Source: Hanleya hanleyi (taxonomy: Eukaryota; Mollusca; Polyplacophora; Lepidopleurida; Hanleyidae). From it: DNA of 64,000 bases. The notes under the pieces were generated by a model that was given only the letters and a program-made list of their open reading frames with translations, had not been told where the DNA came from and did not search any database. Both the position numbers and the translations under genes were made by a program. Positions 21,791 through 34,900 of the stretch are shown in pieces (position 1 is the stretch's first letter; the number at the start of each line of letters is the position of its first letter). The stretch covers positions 1 to 64,000 of the forward strand of contig JAVTVY010018937.1 in NCBI GenBank assembly GCA_036873755.1, given 5' to 3'.

Positions 21791-22793
21791 TCGACCACCC
21801 CCCCACACTTTCAATTACGTTCCGACGCCACTGATAACTAAACCAATGGATATGCCTAGGGATTAGTCGCCGTTATATTTGTGAGAAGTTGTTCTTGTTG
21901 TTTATCTGTTAATCCACTCGTAGCTCGACGCGTATTTTGTTGTTATTGTTGTATTTTCACTGGTGCTTCAAGTGAGAATTGTCAGTTGGGGGTGGCATGT
22001 TTACAACGATGTACACGTGGGTACACACTTACAGTGACGGCCACCTGGTCATCAGTGAGGATGAGGGCGGCATAGACACACGCTAATTCATCTGTAGAAG
22101 CCATTGTTTATGTTGAATAAAGTTTCCACGTAGGATGTTCAAAGAATACAGTGCACGCCGCCGGATTGGCCTTAGCTCTCGAGAGAACGATGCACTTTCT
22201 TCTGCAGTGATGGCCGAAGAGGAAGTTTTCTACTCTCCTACCTAAAACATTCGAACGTATTTCGTACTTTATGTGGGTTATTTAATCTCAAATGAAATCA
22301 TGCTTCCGAGAATTTACTTTCAGAATAGTACACTTTATTTTATTTCAATATATCCCTGTATGTTATCTTATACTTACCAGAATAGTTTGGGATTGAGAGT
22401 ACACAATCGTTCGCGATTCTCCGGTACGTAAAATAATCTCTGTCCGATAAGATTCCCCATAGAAGAATTACTTTTCGATGGCCTAACAAAAATAGTTCAC
22501 AATGAAAAATCACACTGCACGCCCTAAAATGCAAGATGTAAATGTTGAGTGGTTCCAATTGATTGTATAATAATAAATATGTACTCCGTAAGGAGGTGCT
22601 CCTATGTAAAGGAGTATTCACGAAGGATACGATACGGTCACATTTACATGTAACACGTGGCACTTTAAACGTTGCAGAGATGTGTTCACCGGAGTTTCCC
22701 GAATGAATTCGTTCGCAGCCTCGATTTGGGGATTGCCGAACTGTGGTACAGCAATGCGCTTTCGTTTGCACATTCATTCACACAGTTGACAGC

Positions 22794-22954
22794 ATGGCAT
22801 CGTGTCGTATCGTGGCATCTCTCGCGTTTCTCTCTGCGTTATGTTTTGTCTTGGCTGAGGACGATCACGGATCCGATGTACTGTCTTACACCGCAACAAC
22901 TTTCCCAGAAGAAATCGGAAAGAAGCCACATTTTGTTATGTTTTTTGCACCATG
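22794..22954 (+). CDS. TXNDC5: TXNDC5 exon 1: signal peptide and start of thioredoxin domain 1
   Basis: Encodes residues 1-53 and two bases of Trp54. A hydrophobic core (about residues 6-20) ending in LA before EDD gives a typical ER signal peptide with likely cleavage near residue 21. Domain 1 begins with [13 protein letters not shown] and reaches HFVMFFAPW. The donor is TG|GTAGGT, phase 2, splitting the Trp codon just before the CGHC active site. Confidence 0.92.
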
Positions 22955-25900
22955 GTAGGTTGGTAATCCGAAAACAGAATCAAATTTGCATTTAAATTCT
23001 TGATGCATGATCTCATTTTCACAGAATTTTTATGATGTGAAAATTATTTAGTCTGTTTGATGTTGAAACCAGAACTGAATCGTAAACATTTTGTATACTG
23101 GAATATATTCTGACCTTTCTCGGTTTCTTTTGTCATGGCAACTTGCAAGAGTGATAACGGAATATCCAAAAATTTCATTAATCAAATTTAATTCAAGGGC
23201 CGCGGGGGGCTGCCCCAACATTTAACATGACCGGTATAGGAGCACACCCCCCAACTTTCAAATGTGCTCTGCGGCTCCTGTAATTGTCAATCTATTGGGG
23301 AAGTACGGGCTTGGGATCGGATCTCATACAGATCAAATATATTATTCAAATTAAAATTGGATAATTAGTGGACACGCTATCAGCTGTTGACGGCCAAAGA
23401 GTTATACTTCCGGTGACTGCCGAAGATTTTCCGGAGATAAAATAATCTCGTTTTTCGTCCAAATAACAACAGTCGCTGTTCAGCCTTTCATTGTGAACAG
23501 GTCACATTGATAAATTGTCCAATTAGTATATATTATTTCTTCTAAAACTACTCAAATAAATTTTTTAAGTGCATGAACGATGATATTTACAACAATTCAG
23601 CATAAAATTTCGACTTTCGTCTGCTGTACGAGAATTGCTCTCTCTCGTGGGTTAGAGGTACCTAAAAAGTCGAGTTAATAACTGCTCCCGCACGTGCCGG
23701 AAAAGGTCACGTAACCCGCTAAACTCCTCCCAGGGAAGGGTCTTGATCCCAGCACTAACCAGGTCAGTTTTTGTCTCTCGAGAAATTACTTTTATATAAA
23801 TTTGAAATAAACCATGAAAAGTGTACGAGATCTGATCTCGAAGCCGTAGAGTCCTGAAAAATCACTCACTTGTCAATCTAGACATGAGGAAGCTATTGAA
23901 AGAAGAAAAATGAAAAAAAAATGATTTCATATTTATATTTATTTTGTCCGCATTTTTAGTCAATGGGACTGGCAATCGGGTTCAATTAATTTTGCATTTC
24001 ATATGTCTGTATTTCTTGGGTGAATTTGACTTTATATTGGGATAATATCACTTGTATTGTTTGACACCTGTCATAGGTGGATCTATGGGGTCTGGATTCT
24101 TGTATGTTGGGCTGTGATAGTCGACACCCCCTATGAATTTTCACTGGATCCGCCCTTGCCTGTAGATAAATTTGACACTGCATTTGGGGTTCCATGAACT
24201 GGTGTTTCATTTTTTTCTCCGTACGGATGGAGCCTGATTTTCCCCCGACACCATTTACACGATGATCATCATGATCACGATGATGTGCTGTTTGATTTTC
24301 TGAAACATTTGTTTTGTAGATCAGCTGATCTGATGAATGATGATCATCTCTTTCCCTTTATTGCACATAGCCTAAATCTATCTCCTCGGCTCTTCTCCCC
24401 CTTTCTTCTTTTTAGGGTTTAGCCAAGTTGTTGTCTACTGTTTATGTTTAAGGGCATATCTTGGGTTCAGTTTAACTTTTCATTTTGATATGGACATTAG
24501 TAGATTCTTTCACATGGTAAAGCTTACGTCTTCTGTAGTAAATTGTGGTTCACAGTACATGTACTTGCAGAAATCTATATGTACATGTATAGTGTAACAT
24601 GTTCCAAATTGATTTTTTTCTCGTCGTCTTTCGGCCTCAAATTGCCTGGAGTGAATATAAGCTCAGCCCGCTTCATATTAAAATCAATCTTTGTCATGGC
24701 TGCTCATATGTGACTGTACATTTAATGTGTCAAGCACATTCATGAATTTGTCAATAAATTTGTGTCGAGCAGTTTTACTCTTTTCAAATTTGGTTTCCGA
24801 CAAGATGTGAACAATGTAATTGCTTCTGTTTATTTAGTGGTACATGTTCATGTTGTTGTGATCATTAGATAGTTAATTGTTTTCAAGGATCATTTTAATT
24901 TTCTGAAGTATCTTTCTTGAAACAATGCTGAAGTTTTCTCCCTGAATAGGGTAACCTTGTCTTCACATCACAGAATATTGCTGCATTTGTACACGTGTCA
25001 TCTGCCACCACATAAATCTAATCGCTGAAAAAACTTGACTTCCATTGTTTTCCTTTTTCGAAGTTTGCCCCTTCAGGCCATATACATGTATCCATGACCA
25101 AGTACAGGTGTGCTCTAATTTGTGTTCCATATCTTAGGCTCGGGATTCGTTTATCATTATGCACTCACTAGGAAAAGGAGTCGGGTGGACGAATTGTACT
25201 ACCGCATTTTTGGCAAAACTGCTCAAGATACAGTGAACTGGGAACTTACTCATCTAGGTATAAGTCACACGCCTATCGAAAATGGCTCTGCTCGGCCCAT
25301 ATTTTACAGAGCTATGCCCTTTTACAGATGTATAAATTTCTTATTTTGTGACATATATGTATGCTTGAATGTAATCAACTAGATCTGCAGAACTGTGTTT
25401 GATACAGCTACATGTACTACATTTTGGAAACTTATTTATGTAGCTGTATTCTAGAAGCCAACAGAAAATTACATGTAGTTGCCTCAGCCCTTATTTCGAG
25501 GAGTTACATCCCTTTCAGTTGCAATATTAGGCCTACATGTACCTGATTTTGTGATACATGTGTGAATGTAACCAGTTATATCTAATTAACTGTGTTTGGT
25601 AAAGCTACGTACTGTAGCAAATTATGATGAAACTTATTTATCTATTTGTACTCTAAATGCCTACAAAAAAATTAGTCGTCTGCCCATATTTCATGGAGTT
25701 ATACCCATTTTCGAATCTAATAATTTCTGATTTTCGATATAGTTGAGGGTACAAGTTATACATGTATCTGCAGATCCCTGTTCGGTACATCTACTCAAAC
25801 TGTGTTCGGTACAGCTACCAAATTATTAATTTACTTGTATTGTAGAAGCATACAAAAAATTATTCGCCTCAGGTTTTAGTTTACACAGTTATGCCTCTTT

Positions 25901-28900
25901 CATGATATTTGCTTGAACGTACATGTAGCTGTTAAATCTGCAAAATAGTGATATGCTGTAGCAAGGACAATTCTGAATGATTGGTAAATATAGCCGTAAT
26001 AAGTTGCATAGTCTCAGCAAATTTCTCAGTTGCACGAGGGAAGCCGAGGGGTTTTGTGAATCTCGCCCTCCTGTAATTCAATTGTTTAGTAGGGAACAAG
26101 GTATTCAATACAAAATAAATGCTGGAACAAGCTGATGAGAGAACTGTTTTGTTATTAGACCACGTGGTACCATGTGTAATTACTGTGGGCGTGATTTTGA
26201 AATTGGTCCACCAAGTTAGCCACCTGTTTGGCTAACAAATGTAGTTTTAAATGCTCACGGGATTTATATAGGGCTGAATTCAGATATAATATTCCGTGAT
26301 ATTATCTGAGTTTACTGAGATTGGGCAAAAACTACCATATGGAAAAAAATCTTTTAGCAACCTGTGGTGATGAGGGTTAATAAATATGATCACCCACTGA
26401 ATTTTACAAATCAAAACAAATATCTAGAAATCAAACCAATTTCAAGGATTAGTTCATAGCACTAAATTAATTTCTTTGTTTAAAAATCAAATTTCACAAA
26501 TGGAAAACATTCCTAGTATCTATGGATATCGCTCCATATTCAATTCGAGAATATGTTTGCGACTGAGATTGCCATTCCGAAGGCGATATAAGTGCGAAAT
26601 ATCAGGGCTAATTCACTAAACAAGGTCCTTGTGTAAGAGAAGGATGTTGAATAGATCACTTTTCTCATCTTTACATTTTGATACATCAAATTGCATTCAC
26701 GAAATGACTGTCAAGGTAAAGGTATCGAAGGATCAAAATCAAACTGAAAACTCCTAGGAATCAAGGCCCTAGCTTTGGAGGATGAGGTAAATAGATAGCT
26801 TTTTTTTGTGCCACTGTACATTTCAGATTTCAATTTTCAAATTTAATTGGTAATTCAATTATAAGTTTAGTCCCAAAATTCTATTTCTAATTTCATGTTC
26901 ATGAATTCTCTGATTTCATTTTACATGTAGCTTTTGTTTTGAGCTAAGGGCTTGAGTGAGTGAGTGAGTGAATAGGGTTTAAACTTTAACGTCGCTTTCA
27001 ACATTTTTTCGGCTATATCACGACAGGGAAGGGAAGGGAGGGGAGGGGGAGGGGCAGGGGTACCTACTTGTAACAGAGCAGATCTAATGCTGTCCCACTG
27101 AAATATCCTGCCGTAGGCTTGATCTGCAGCTGGAGCCTCATGTTAATAAATCATACACAGTGGATCATTTTGTCATCTATGACATGAAAAGTTACTCCAA
27201 GGTGTCCTTTTGTCACTGATGAAAATCTTTCCACCTTTGTTACCAACACATGAATTTGCAACAGCTTGCACTGCTGAATGAGTGCAAAGACATGTTCACG
27301 AGTAACATATGGATACAATGATCGACGCACAAATATTAATGGGAAGATAACCCTCTCCTCACCCTCTTCTGGTCTCAATTATACTTGAGATTAGATCCAC
27401 AGAATTAGTGGAATTTGAGTTTAACTTCCCAGGGAATCTTTCTTTTTACCCTATTTCTTCTAATTATCAGACAGCAAAACTTAACTTCAAGCATCTACGG
27501 CGAGAAATTCTGCTAAAATTTCACAAATTTCACCAGCTACATGTATCTATTCAGTTCTTGGGATAAATAACATATCCAAGCCACAGTATTTAGTCTCAGT
27601 TGGTATAAAGATTGTTTTATTCTGCTTTCAAGTCTAAATATGCTGTTCGAAAAATTAGCAGAAATAGGGTATATTTTTTATATTTTTCATGTAATAGTAT
27701 TATTGTGGTTGACTACCGTAACAGGATGATCGAGTCAGATTTTTGAAGTCACCTATTACATGTAAACTTAGAACCCCAAAACATGGCAAATGGACTAAAT
27801 TGAAATATGAGGAAAGATGAGTATGGGGATATCGATACTTGGTACGGTATTTATAAATGATTGATTACATTGATTTAATTGACAGGTGTGGACACTGTAA
27901 GAGATTAGCTCCTACCTGGAATGAACTGGCTAAGATATACAATGAGAATTTAGATGTCACAGATGTTATCATTGCCAAGGTGAGAGCAGTTTCAGAATCT
28001 ATAATTAACAGGTACACGTCTACATGGCTTTCACATTACCTTCACCAGCTTCATGTCGAGATGTTCTCACGATTGTATGGCTTTTAATTCACATTATAGA
28101 GGCTTGTTATCACAGGAAAATGGCTTGGATGCAATTGTGAGAATTTCTGGTTCGGCTATGCATTCATTTTGCAGAAGTTATGAAAATAATGACCTAGCCA
28201 AGTGAAGTTATTAAATTCATCTCTAACAATAACTATTCAAATTCACTGCACACTTTTTGTGGAAGAAAAATGCAACAACTGGATCAGATGGAAGATATAA
28301 TCTTCTAATGCAAACATACATGTAGCAAGGTTTACCCACAGAATATTGGATCTGGCTATAAATGTTACTATGTATCAGCATTCCTTCAGCAGAGTACCTG
28401 CTAATTTTATAAGGTAACTGGTTATAACACTTCTTGCCATTGAAGGAGAGTGCACATTTCTCCTAATTCTGGTTTCAGGAGAACTATAAATCCCTCTCCT
28501 CAGCGAGATGAATGTGAAATAAATCTGGTGTCTGTCACATCTGTCCGAGTAGATGTAAATGATGTTAAAGAAATTCAAACACTGTTTCGTAGTCCAAAAA
28601 ACATACACAGGGTCTTAGAAATCATGGAGATAAGCGTGCCCATTGTAAAAAATCTTGTACACCAAAAAATGCCAATTTTTGTGGTGAGTAAACATACTTT
28701 TGAGCACCAGGAAAAATGTTGCTACAGTGTAGCCTCACTATCATGACAATAAGGTGCCTCAATATAGCGCTGATTCTGATATAAGGTGGGTTATATATAT
28801 GACGTCCTCCAAATTAAAGAATACCTGTTATTTCAACCCTTTTATGAGGCTGAAAATCTATAAGGCGGTTCAAATTTGGTCCCCCAATGACAGAGTAAAA

Positions 28901-31900
28901 GTGAAGTTGCACTGTAATATCATTTGTGTTGCTAACATCATTTTCATTTAATGTCATTCTTTTAGATTTCGAAGCAGACCTGTGACAGACAGTTGATTTC
29001 AAAATGTCCAAAATGTGGGTTTTGTTGTGATAATTCTATATGGTTTGGAATTATTAGCTTCTACAAACAGAAATTAAAAACAAAAATGTGAGTCTGTCAT
29101 GGATGACAGATGAAAATATTAGATGGGTAGAACCCTTCACAATAGAATACGCTGTATGCCTCTTCAAAAATGAGTGTGAACTTCTACATGTACCTACTAA
29201 TCAGGCCATTTTCACATGATTGGTTGTTTAGCATGATCAGCCCTCGTCTATTTTTTGGGGGGCAAATAATTAAAATAGGTGAGCGATTTACATTTTCATG
29301 AGTAGAACTTTTTCTTCATATTCATATACAACTGGTTTTGAATTTAATAATTAATAATAAATAATTATAGAATCTAGCATATGTATATCTAAAAGATCAA
29401 GGTCCTGCTAACAACCAATCAAGTGACAATGGCCTGAAACTTATAATGTCTTGGCTTTCCAGGTAAACTGTACATAATTGAGAGAAATACATGTTTCTGG
29501 AATGCAAAGATGTAATACAATGTATCTAGGTTATATCTCATGTTTATGCAAGTTGAAGGCATGATGGTTGTTAAACATAATAATGGACTGTGTTCAATAA
29601 ATGAAAACACCGGTCACTCTGTGACTGACAATAGTAGTGAAAATATCCTTATTTTGTGAGCAGTGAAGATTTTGATATGATCACTTGTAGAGGTTATAAT
29701 TTTATAACTTCTATAAGTTTGTCCCCTGACTGCTATACTAAATATAGTTTTAATTAGTTTGTTGGACCAAAAAAAGAAAATATTGTTTCTGGTCAGCTCC
29801 CGTCATTGTGAACCCTGTACAATGTATTTGAATTTTTATTTTTCCCCGCAAAATTTTCAACAAAGATCTGCCTTGGCAGGCCAAAATATATACATGTGTA
29901 TATATCCAAACAGACTTTTGAAATATAACTAGGGGAATCTAGGGGAATCAAAATCTATCATTTCTACACAAACCAACTACATGTAATTAAAACTTAATTA
30001 AGTATAGCCAAACCATCAATTCTTATAATTAAGCCATTTCCTAAATAATCAAGATAACAGGGATAATGTGAATTGAAAACCATTCACTCATGAAATTTAT
30101 CTTGACAAAGCTGGTGAAGTACTACTCAGGGGTCCCAGTCCTCCTATATTTCCTATTTTTTTATAGGATCCTATAAATCTCCTATTTTTTGGAAAAAATT
30201 CCTATATTTCCTATTTTTTCCCCCATATTGCTACAAAAAATACATGTCACATATTTACGCGCACTGTTGGTAACAGATATTTCCCAGACGGGTGATTTTC
30301 GCATTCTTCATTCATCTACCATCTTGTATGCTGGCAGTCTTCGAAGGTGGATGATGTCAATGTTCTGATGACTGGAAATGGCAAGTATATTTGCTTTATA
30401 CTATTGGCTACTTGATATTTCAAAGAACTTATAACTTGAAACTCAAATTGTTGGATAAATATACGATTCATCATAGTTGAACATTCAAGTAAAGTGTCCT
30501 GTTCAGAAGAACTTACTTATAATACATGCAGGAAAAGGTTCAACTTTGCTCGAAACTTCAATATGAATTGACTAAATATTAACAATTATTGTATAATATT
30601 TTGTGTTGCATGCTATGCTTTCTTTCACTGAGTTCAGTTCAAATTTATTATTAATTCATTGACAGTCACATTTTGTTAGTTCTTTTAACTAATGACCACT
30701 GTTATTTTGTTATTGCATTATTATTCATTTCACTGAATCAAAAACACAACTGGGGAAGGAGGCGGGGATGAAGGGAGTGAGTGGGGTACCGGTGGGGGAT
30801 GGAGATTGTGGATAGGCAGGCCTTATATTTGCAGATCTGAAGCAGTCTGTGCCTTCATCCATTGAATGTGCGTGCCAAGGATTCCATGCCATCTTCATAA
30901 CTATATCTTGTATGTATGCAGGTTTTACCCACCCTTTCCTCTTTTCAGATATAATCTGAAGAAAACTGGTAAGACCATCATGTTGAATTTACCGTTTTTT
31001 GTCATTTTCATCGCATGTGTGCGTGTTCAGCATTACAATTTTCTTGACAGTTCTCTCTTACTTAGAGCTTTTATAATTTGATGTATATTAAATCAACTAA
31101 CCAATGTATATGTCCTCTTTCAGACAGGCCAGCTTCATAATGCCGGGTGGGAGAACCCGATTCAACCCATTTTGGCTAAAAAGTGGACATGGGTGCAAGC
31201 TTTCTGATTGGTGTCAGCCAAGCAAAACTTCTGTTCATTCTGCATTTTGCTCTCTCTGCAATTCCGAAGTTCGATGTGATAACCAGGGTCTTCAACAACT
31301 TGTGCAACATTCTAAATGTAAAGCATGTGACAGGCCTGAAAACTTCTGACCTGTGACAGATTGGAAATTGGTAGCTGTGATGTTACCAGCACAGAAGGTG
31401 TTTTCGTACATCATTGATTTAGAAGACAGAAGAAGCATGGCCTTGCCTTCATTTGTAATCTTTAATTCCCATTGTAACATTTTATTCTACCCCTGACTTG
31501 GAAAACTGATTTCAAACCTCAATACAGATGCTGATCCATGCTGGGAGTCCACTAGTCACTTTATGTATGATATAGAAAGGATATGTTCAAGTTTTATTTG
31601 TGTCATTCATTGCTACCTGTTTAGAATGATAATATCCTGTATTATAAGTTAATTTATAATGTGTTGTGTTATAGGCTACACCAGACATAGTAAGCTGTAA
31701 AATGCTTCCCCTTCTGCCTCGTCACGGACAGCAATGAGTATGTTTTGGTGTTCATCAATGATAGAGTTTCTCCCTCATGTGTGGATGTATATTAGGAACG
31801 CCAAACTAACACAACAGTAGCATCGGGATGACAGGTTGATCTTGAGAACAGAGAAAATAAATATCTTGAGAGTTTAGTCTTCAAATGATTGATACATCTA

Positions 31901-34900
31901 AATCATATTCATGTAAATCTAATATCATGGTTTCTAGAGAATAAAATATGGGCATGATGAAAGAAGTTAATTATAAGATGACATTATCATAACTGCTCCA
32001 CCTTTGACCCCTGGGCTGTAGTGAGACCGGCCAGACAGAGTGTCTCCTCGTAACTGACCCATATCTGCCTGGAGGTCACAGGATCTAACTCTTGAGCCCA
32101 GATATACATAGTATCAAGGCAAGAGGAGGAACGTTTTTGTAGATCTCTTTTCAATCAGACTTGTTGAAGTAACAACTTACTATGTCTGGTGTAATATCAT
32201 CCCCATTAAAAATTTGGGTGGATAGGGTGGCTGAAGGGAGGAGGAGGCCACAATTGAATGTAAATAGGTATGTCAAGCAGAAATAAAGTGAAAATTTAAG
32301 CTGTATCTCCTATATTTCCTATTTTTTCATGTTAAAAATTCCTATAAAACTCCTATTTTTTATGAAAAAAATTCCTATTTTTCCTATATATTTTTTATCA
32401 AACTTGGCTGGGACCCCTGCTACATGTATGTTCTGTGACATGTGGCATCACTCGTACATGAATATATTGGACATCTAAAGAGGAAGTCGATTTTCATTGG
32501 ACAACATGCATACAGTAATTCCCCTAATAATTCGATCACCGGAAGTGAAGCAAAAATGGCTTATATCTGGAAACAATCTTGATGGCATTGGCTACAAAGT
32601 GTCACATTTTGTCATGTGACTTTTCATCAATTTGAATGAAGAATGAGAATGTTACTTTTTCTCTGTGTTTGAATAACAGAGTTGAAAAGTGAACTTCCTG
32701 TGATTGAATTATTAGGGGAATTACCATACAGTAATATTATTATTCGTATTGGATGATTTTACTTAGCCTTGATTTGATGTACATGAAAGTCCGAGGACTG
32801 ATCTTCGCAATAGAACTGTACAAGTCACATTATAACTTCATTTTCATTATATGCGAGAAATGATTAAATTAATTGTACATATGTTTGATTGTATGTACAT
32901 GTACAACATGTGGACTTGGATGTAACATTTTCTACATTCACAAACGAGGACAGCTTCAACAAAGTGACAAATTCATATCCTGTTGTGAAACTAGATCTAG
33001 TAGTAGTAGCCACAGACTCTGTGTCTAAGTTATGTATCATGTGCAACATTCAGTGAATAATATGTATAGTACTAAGTTTCTCTTAAACACCTTAAAGATC
33101 TCCTTTTAAAGGTTTTATATTACAGTGTAAACAATGGACTTTTCCCACATACATGTATACATGTGTGTCATGTACATGTATGCACCTAGAATGGCTGATG
33201 TTGTGATCTGCCCCAGATGGTCGTGAAGACACCCCCCTGGCAGTGTCTGGTACATAGTGATACATGTGGTTACAACAGGGCTTGAAATAACGCTTGTCTA
33301 CTTGTTTTGGACAAGTGATCGACAAATATTAAAAAAAATCACTTGAAACCTCAGACAACAAATTTGTAGGAACCATTTCAACCCTTACAACTCCCGAGGT
33401 ACAGTGTAACATGTACAATAGGTACAGATCAATTATACTACCTCGCGCTGTATTGTTATATACTTGCAATACTGTAATGGAGTTGTCCAACCATCGAGTG
33501 ACCGTTTTGTGAAACTCAATTTATAAGCAACGCTTTTTCCCTATATAATTGAGACCAGTAGAAGTTACAAATTACAACTAAAACAAAATCACTTGTCACC
33601 TGAGACGTTACAAATATTTAGGAAACATTTCAACCGACAAACATGAATTCTAAACCCATCGTTTGAAGTAAGACCATCATTTCAAATATTCCCTTTCAAC
33701 AGCTTTTTCAGAATTACCTACATGTATCGATGCCAAAATAATAAAATAAAAAAAAATTGCTGATCGATATACCTATTGTTCAACCTCGTTACCTCATACA
33801 TAATGGTCAGAAATAAAGTAGGAATTATACAATCAATCTGCTTCAGAAAATTATTCTATCAGGAAATGCATATTCAACTGATCAATGTCATACAAATTAA
33901 TGTGGATGATTTGATAAATATTTTAATTCAATAATTTCTATTTTCGAGCCTGTCGAGTGCATGTGGATTTCCCAATGTATATCTATATACATGTATAAGT
34001 TACAGCACCCTGCTCAGGCGGGTTCTCCGGATTCCTCCACCATTCGAGTTGGCTGTCACCATATGAACGAAATATCATTGAGTGTGATATTGAACCAAAC
34101 ACCCCCACACCCAACCACTCACTCAAGATTTTAACTACATGTAGATGTGGAGTCTTTGAGACAGGAGATACATGTACCTTGAAATGGTCAGGGGTATCGG
34201 ACTTACAAAAGTTATTAAATTATAACCTCTACATGGCTATCAGCTAGCCTACACTTTCAATAACTGAGATATTAGCAGTTCTGGTGCTTATTTGACCACA
34301 AGATGTTGTCTGGAAGGAAATGCCACAAGTTAACCAGAGGGAAGATAATATGACCTTCTAATGCAAACATGGCAAGGTCACTCTCAGAATATTGGATTGG
34401 GCCATAATTCAGGGCATGAATTTACCATAAAACTTTACTAGACCATCGGGCTGGTATATTTCATTACACAGAGCTGAAATTCTTGAATTATAACCAGCCA
34501 GTCGGGCTGGCATGGCTGGTTAGCTAGCTTCAGAACTAAATTCAACCAGACAAGTTCTAAATTCACCAGCCACGGGCTGCCGGGCTTGTGGGAATTTCGA
34601 GCCCTGTAATTGTTGCCAATATTCCATCAACTGACTACCTTCACATGTAAATTCAAGAGACTATATGTATATGATCTTTTAATCTTGTCCAGACATTAAC
34701 TCAAGAACGATTAAACCGATCGACTTCAAACTTGGAGAGTGTCAAGCATCGGTGAGAGGACTTTTCTCATCACCATGATCATCTGCATAATCCAAGATGG
34801 CAACTGTCAGCCATCTTCAATTTTAAGTGCTTGGATCTTTTCTGTGCAATAAATCGAGAATAATTGAACTGATCAACTTCAAACTTGGAGAGTGTCTTGA

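Larger units (their letters stand above)
30127..32419 (+). mobile_element. hAT-like element, CAGGGGTCCCAG ends, CCTATTTTT motifs
   Basis: It starts CAGGGGTCCCAGTCC and ends with GGCTGGGACCCCTG, inverted repeats of about 14 bp. Both ends are packed with TCCTATATTTCCTATTTTTT-like motifs (30140-30230 and 32300-32390), oriented towards each other only partly. Flanking pentamers are CTACT and CTACA, a 4/5 match to a 5-bp target duplication. Inside are a putative zinc-finger exon (31104-31349) and a nested TA-flanked MITE (31679-32191). The whole lies in TXNDC5 intron 2. At 2.3 kb it is too short to be autonomous. Confidence 0.65.

Noticed and set aside
22654..22659. CACGTG/CGTGG as an ER-stress response element upstream of TXNDC5
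   Set aside because: The CCAAT partner at the 9-bp spacing required by ERSE is absent, and a lone CACGTG is too common.
32509..32730. 6-bp CATACA target duplication for MITE M1 copy 1
   Set aside because: Comparison with copy 2 shows the ends extend further out and that TA is the flanking dinucleotide; the CATACA match is coincidental.
33276..33360. CAGGGCTTGAAATAA as the left end of another hAT-like element
   Set aside because: No matching right end with a target duplication was found; the CAGGGC end at 34606 pairs perfectly with 34410 instead.
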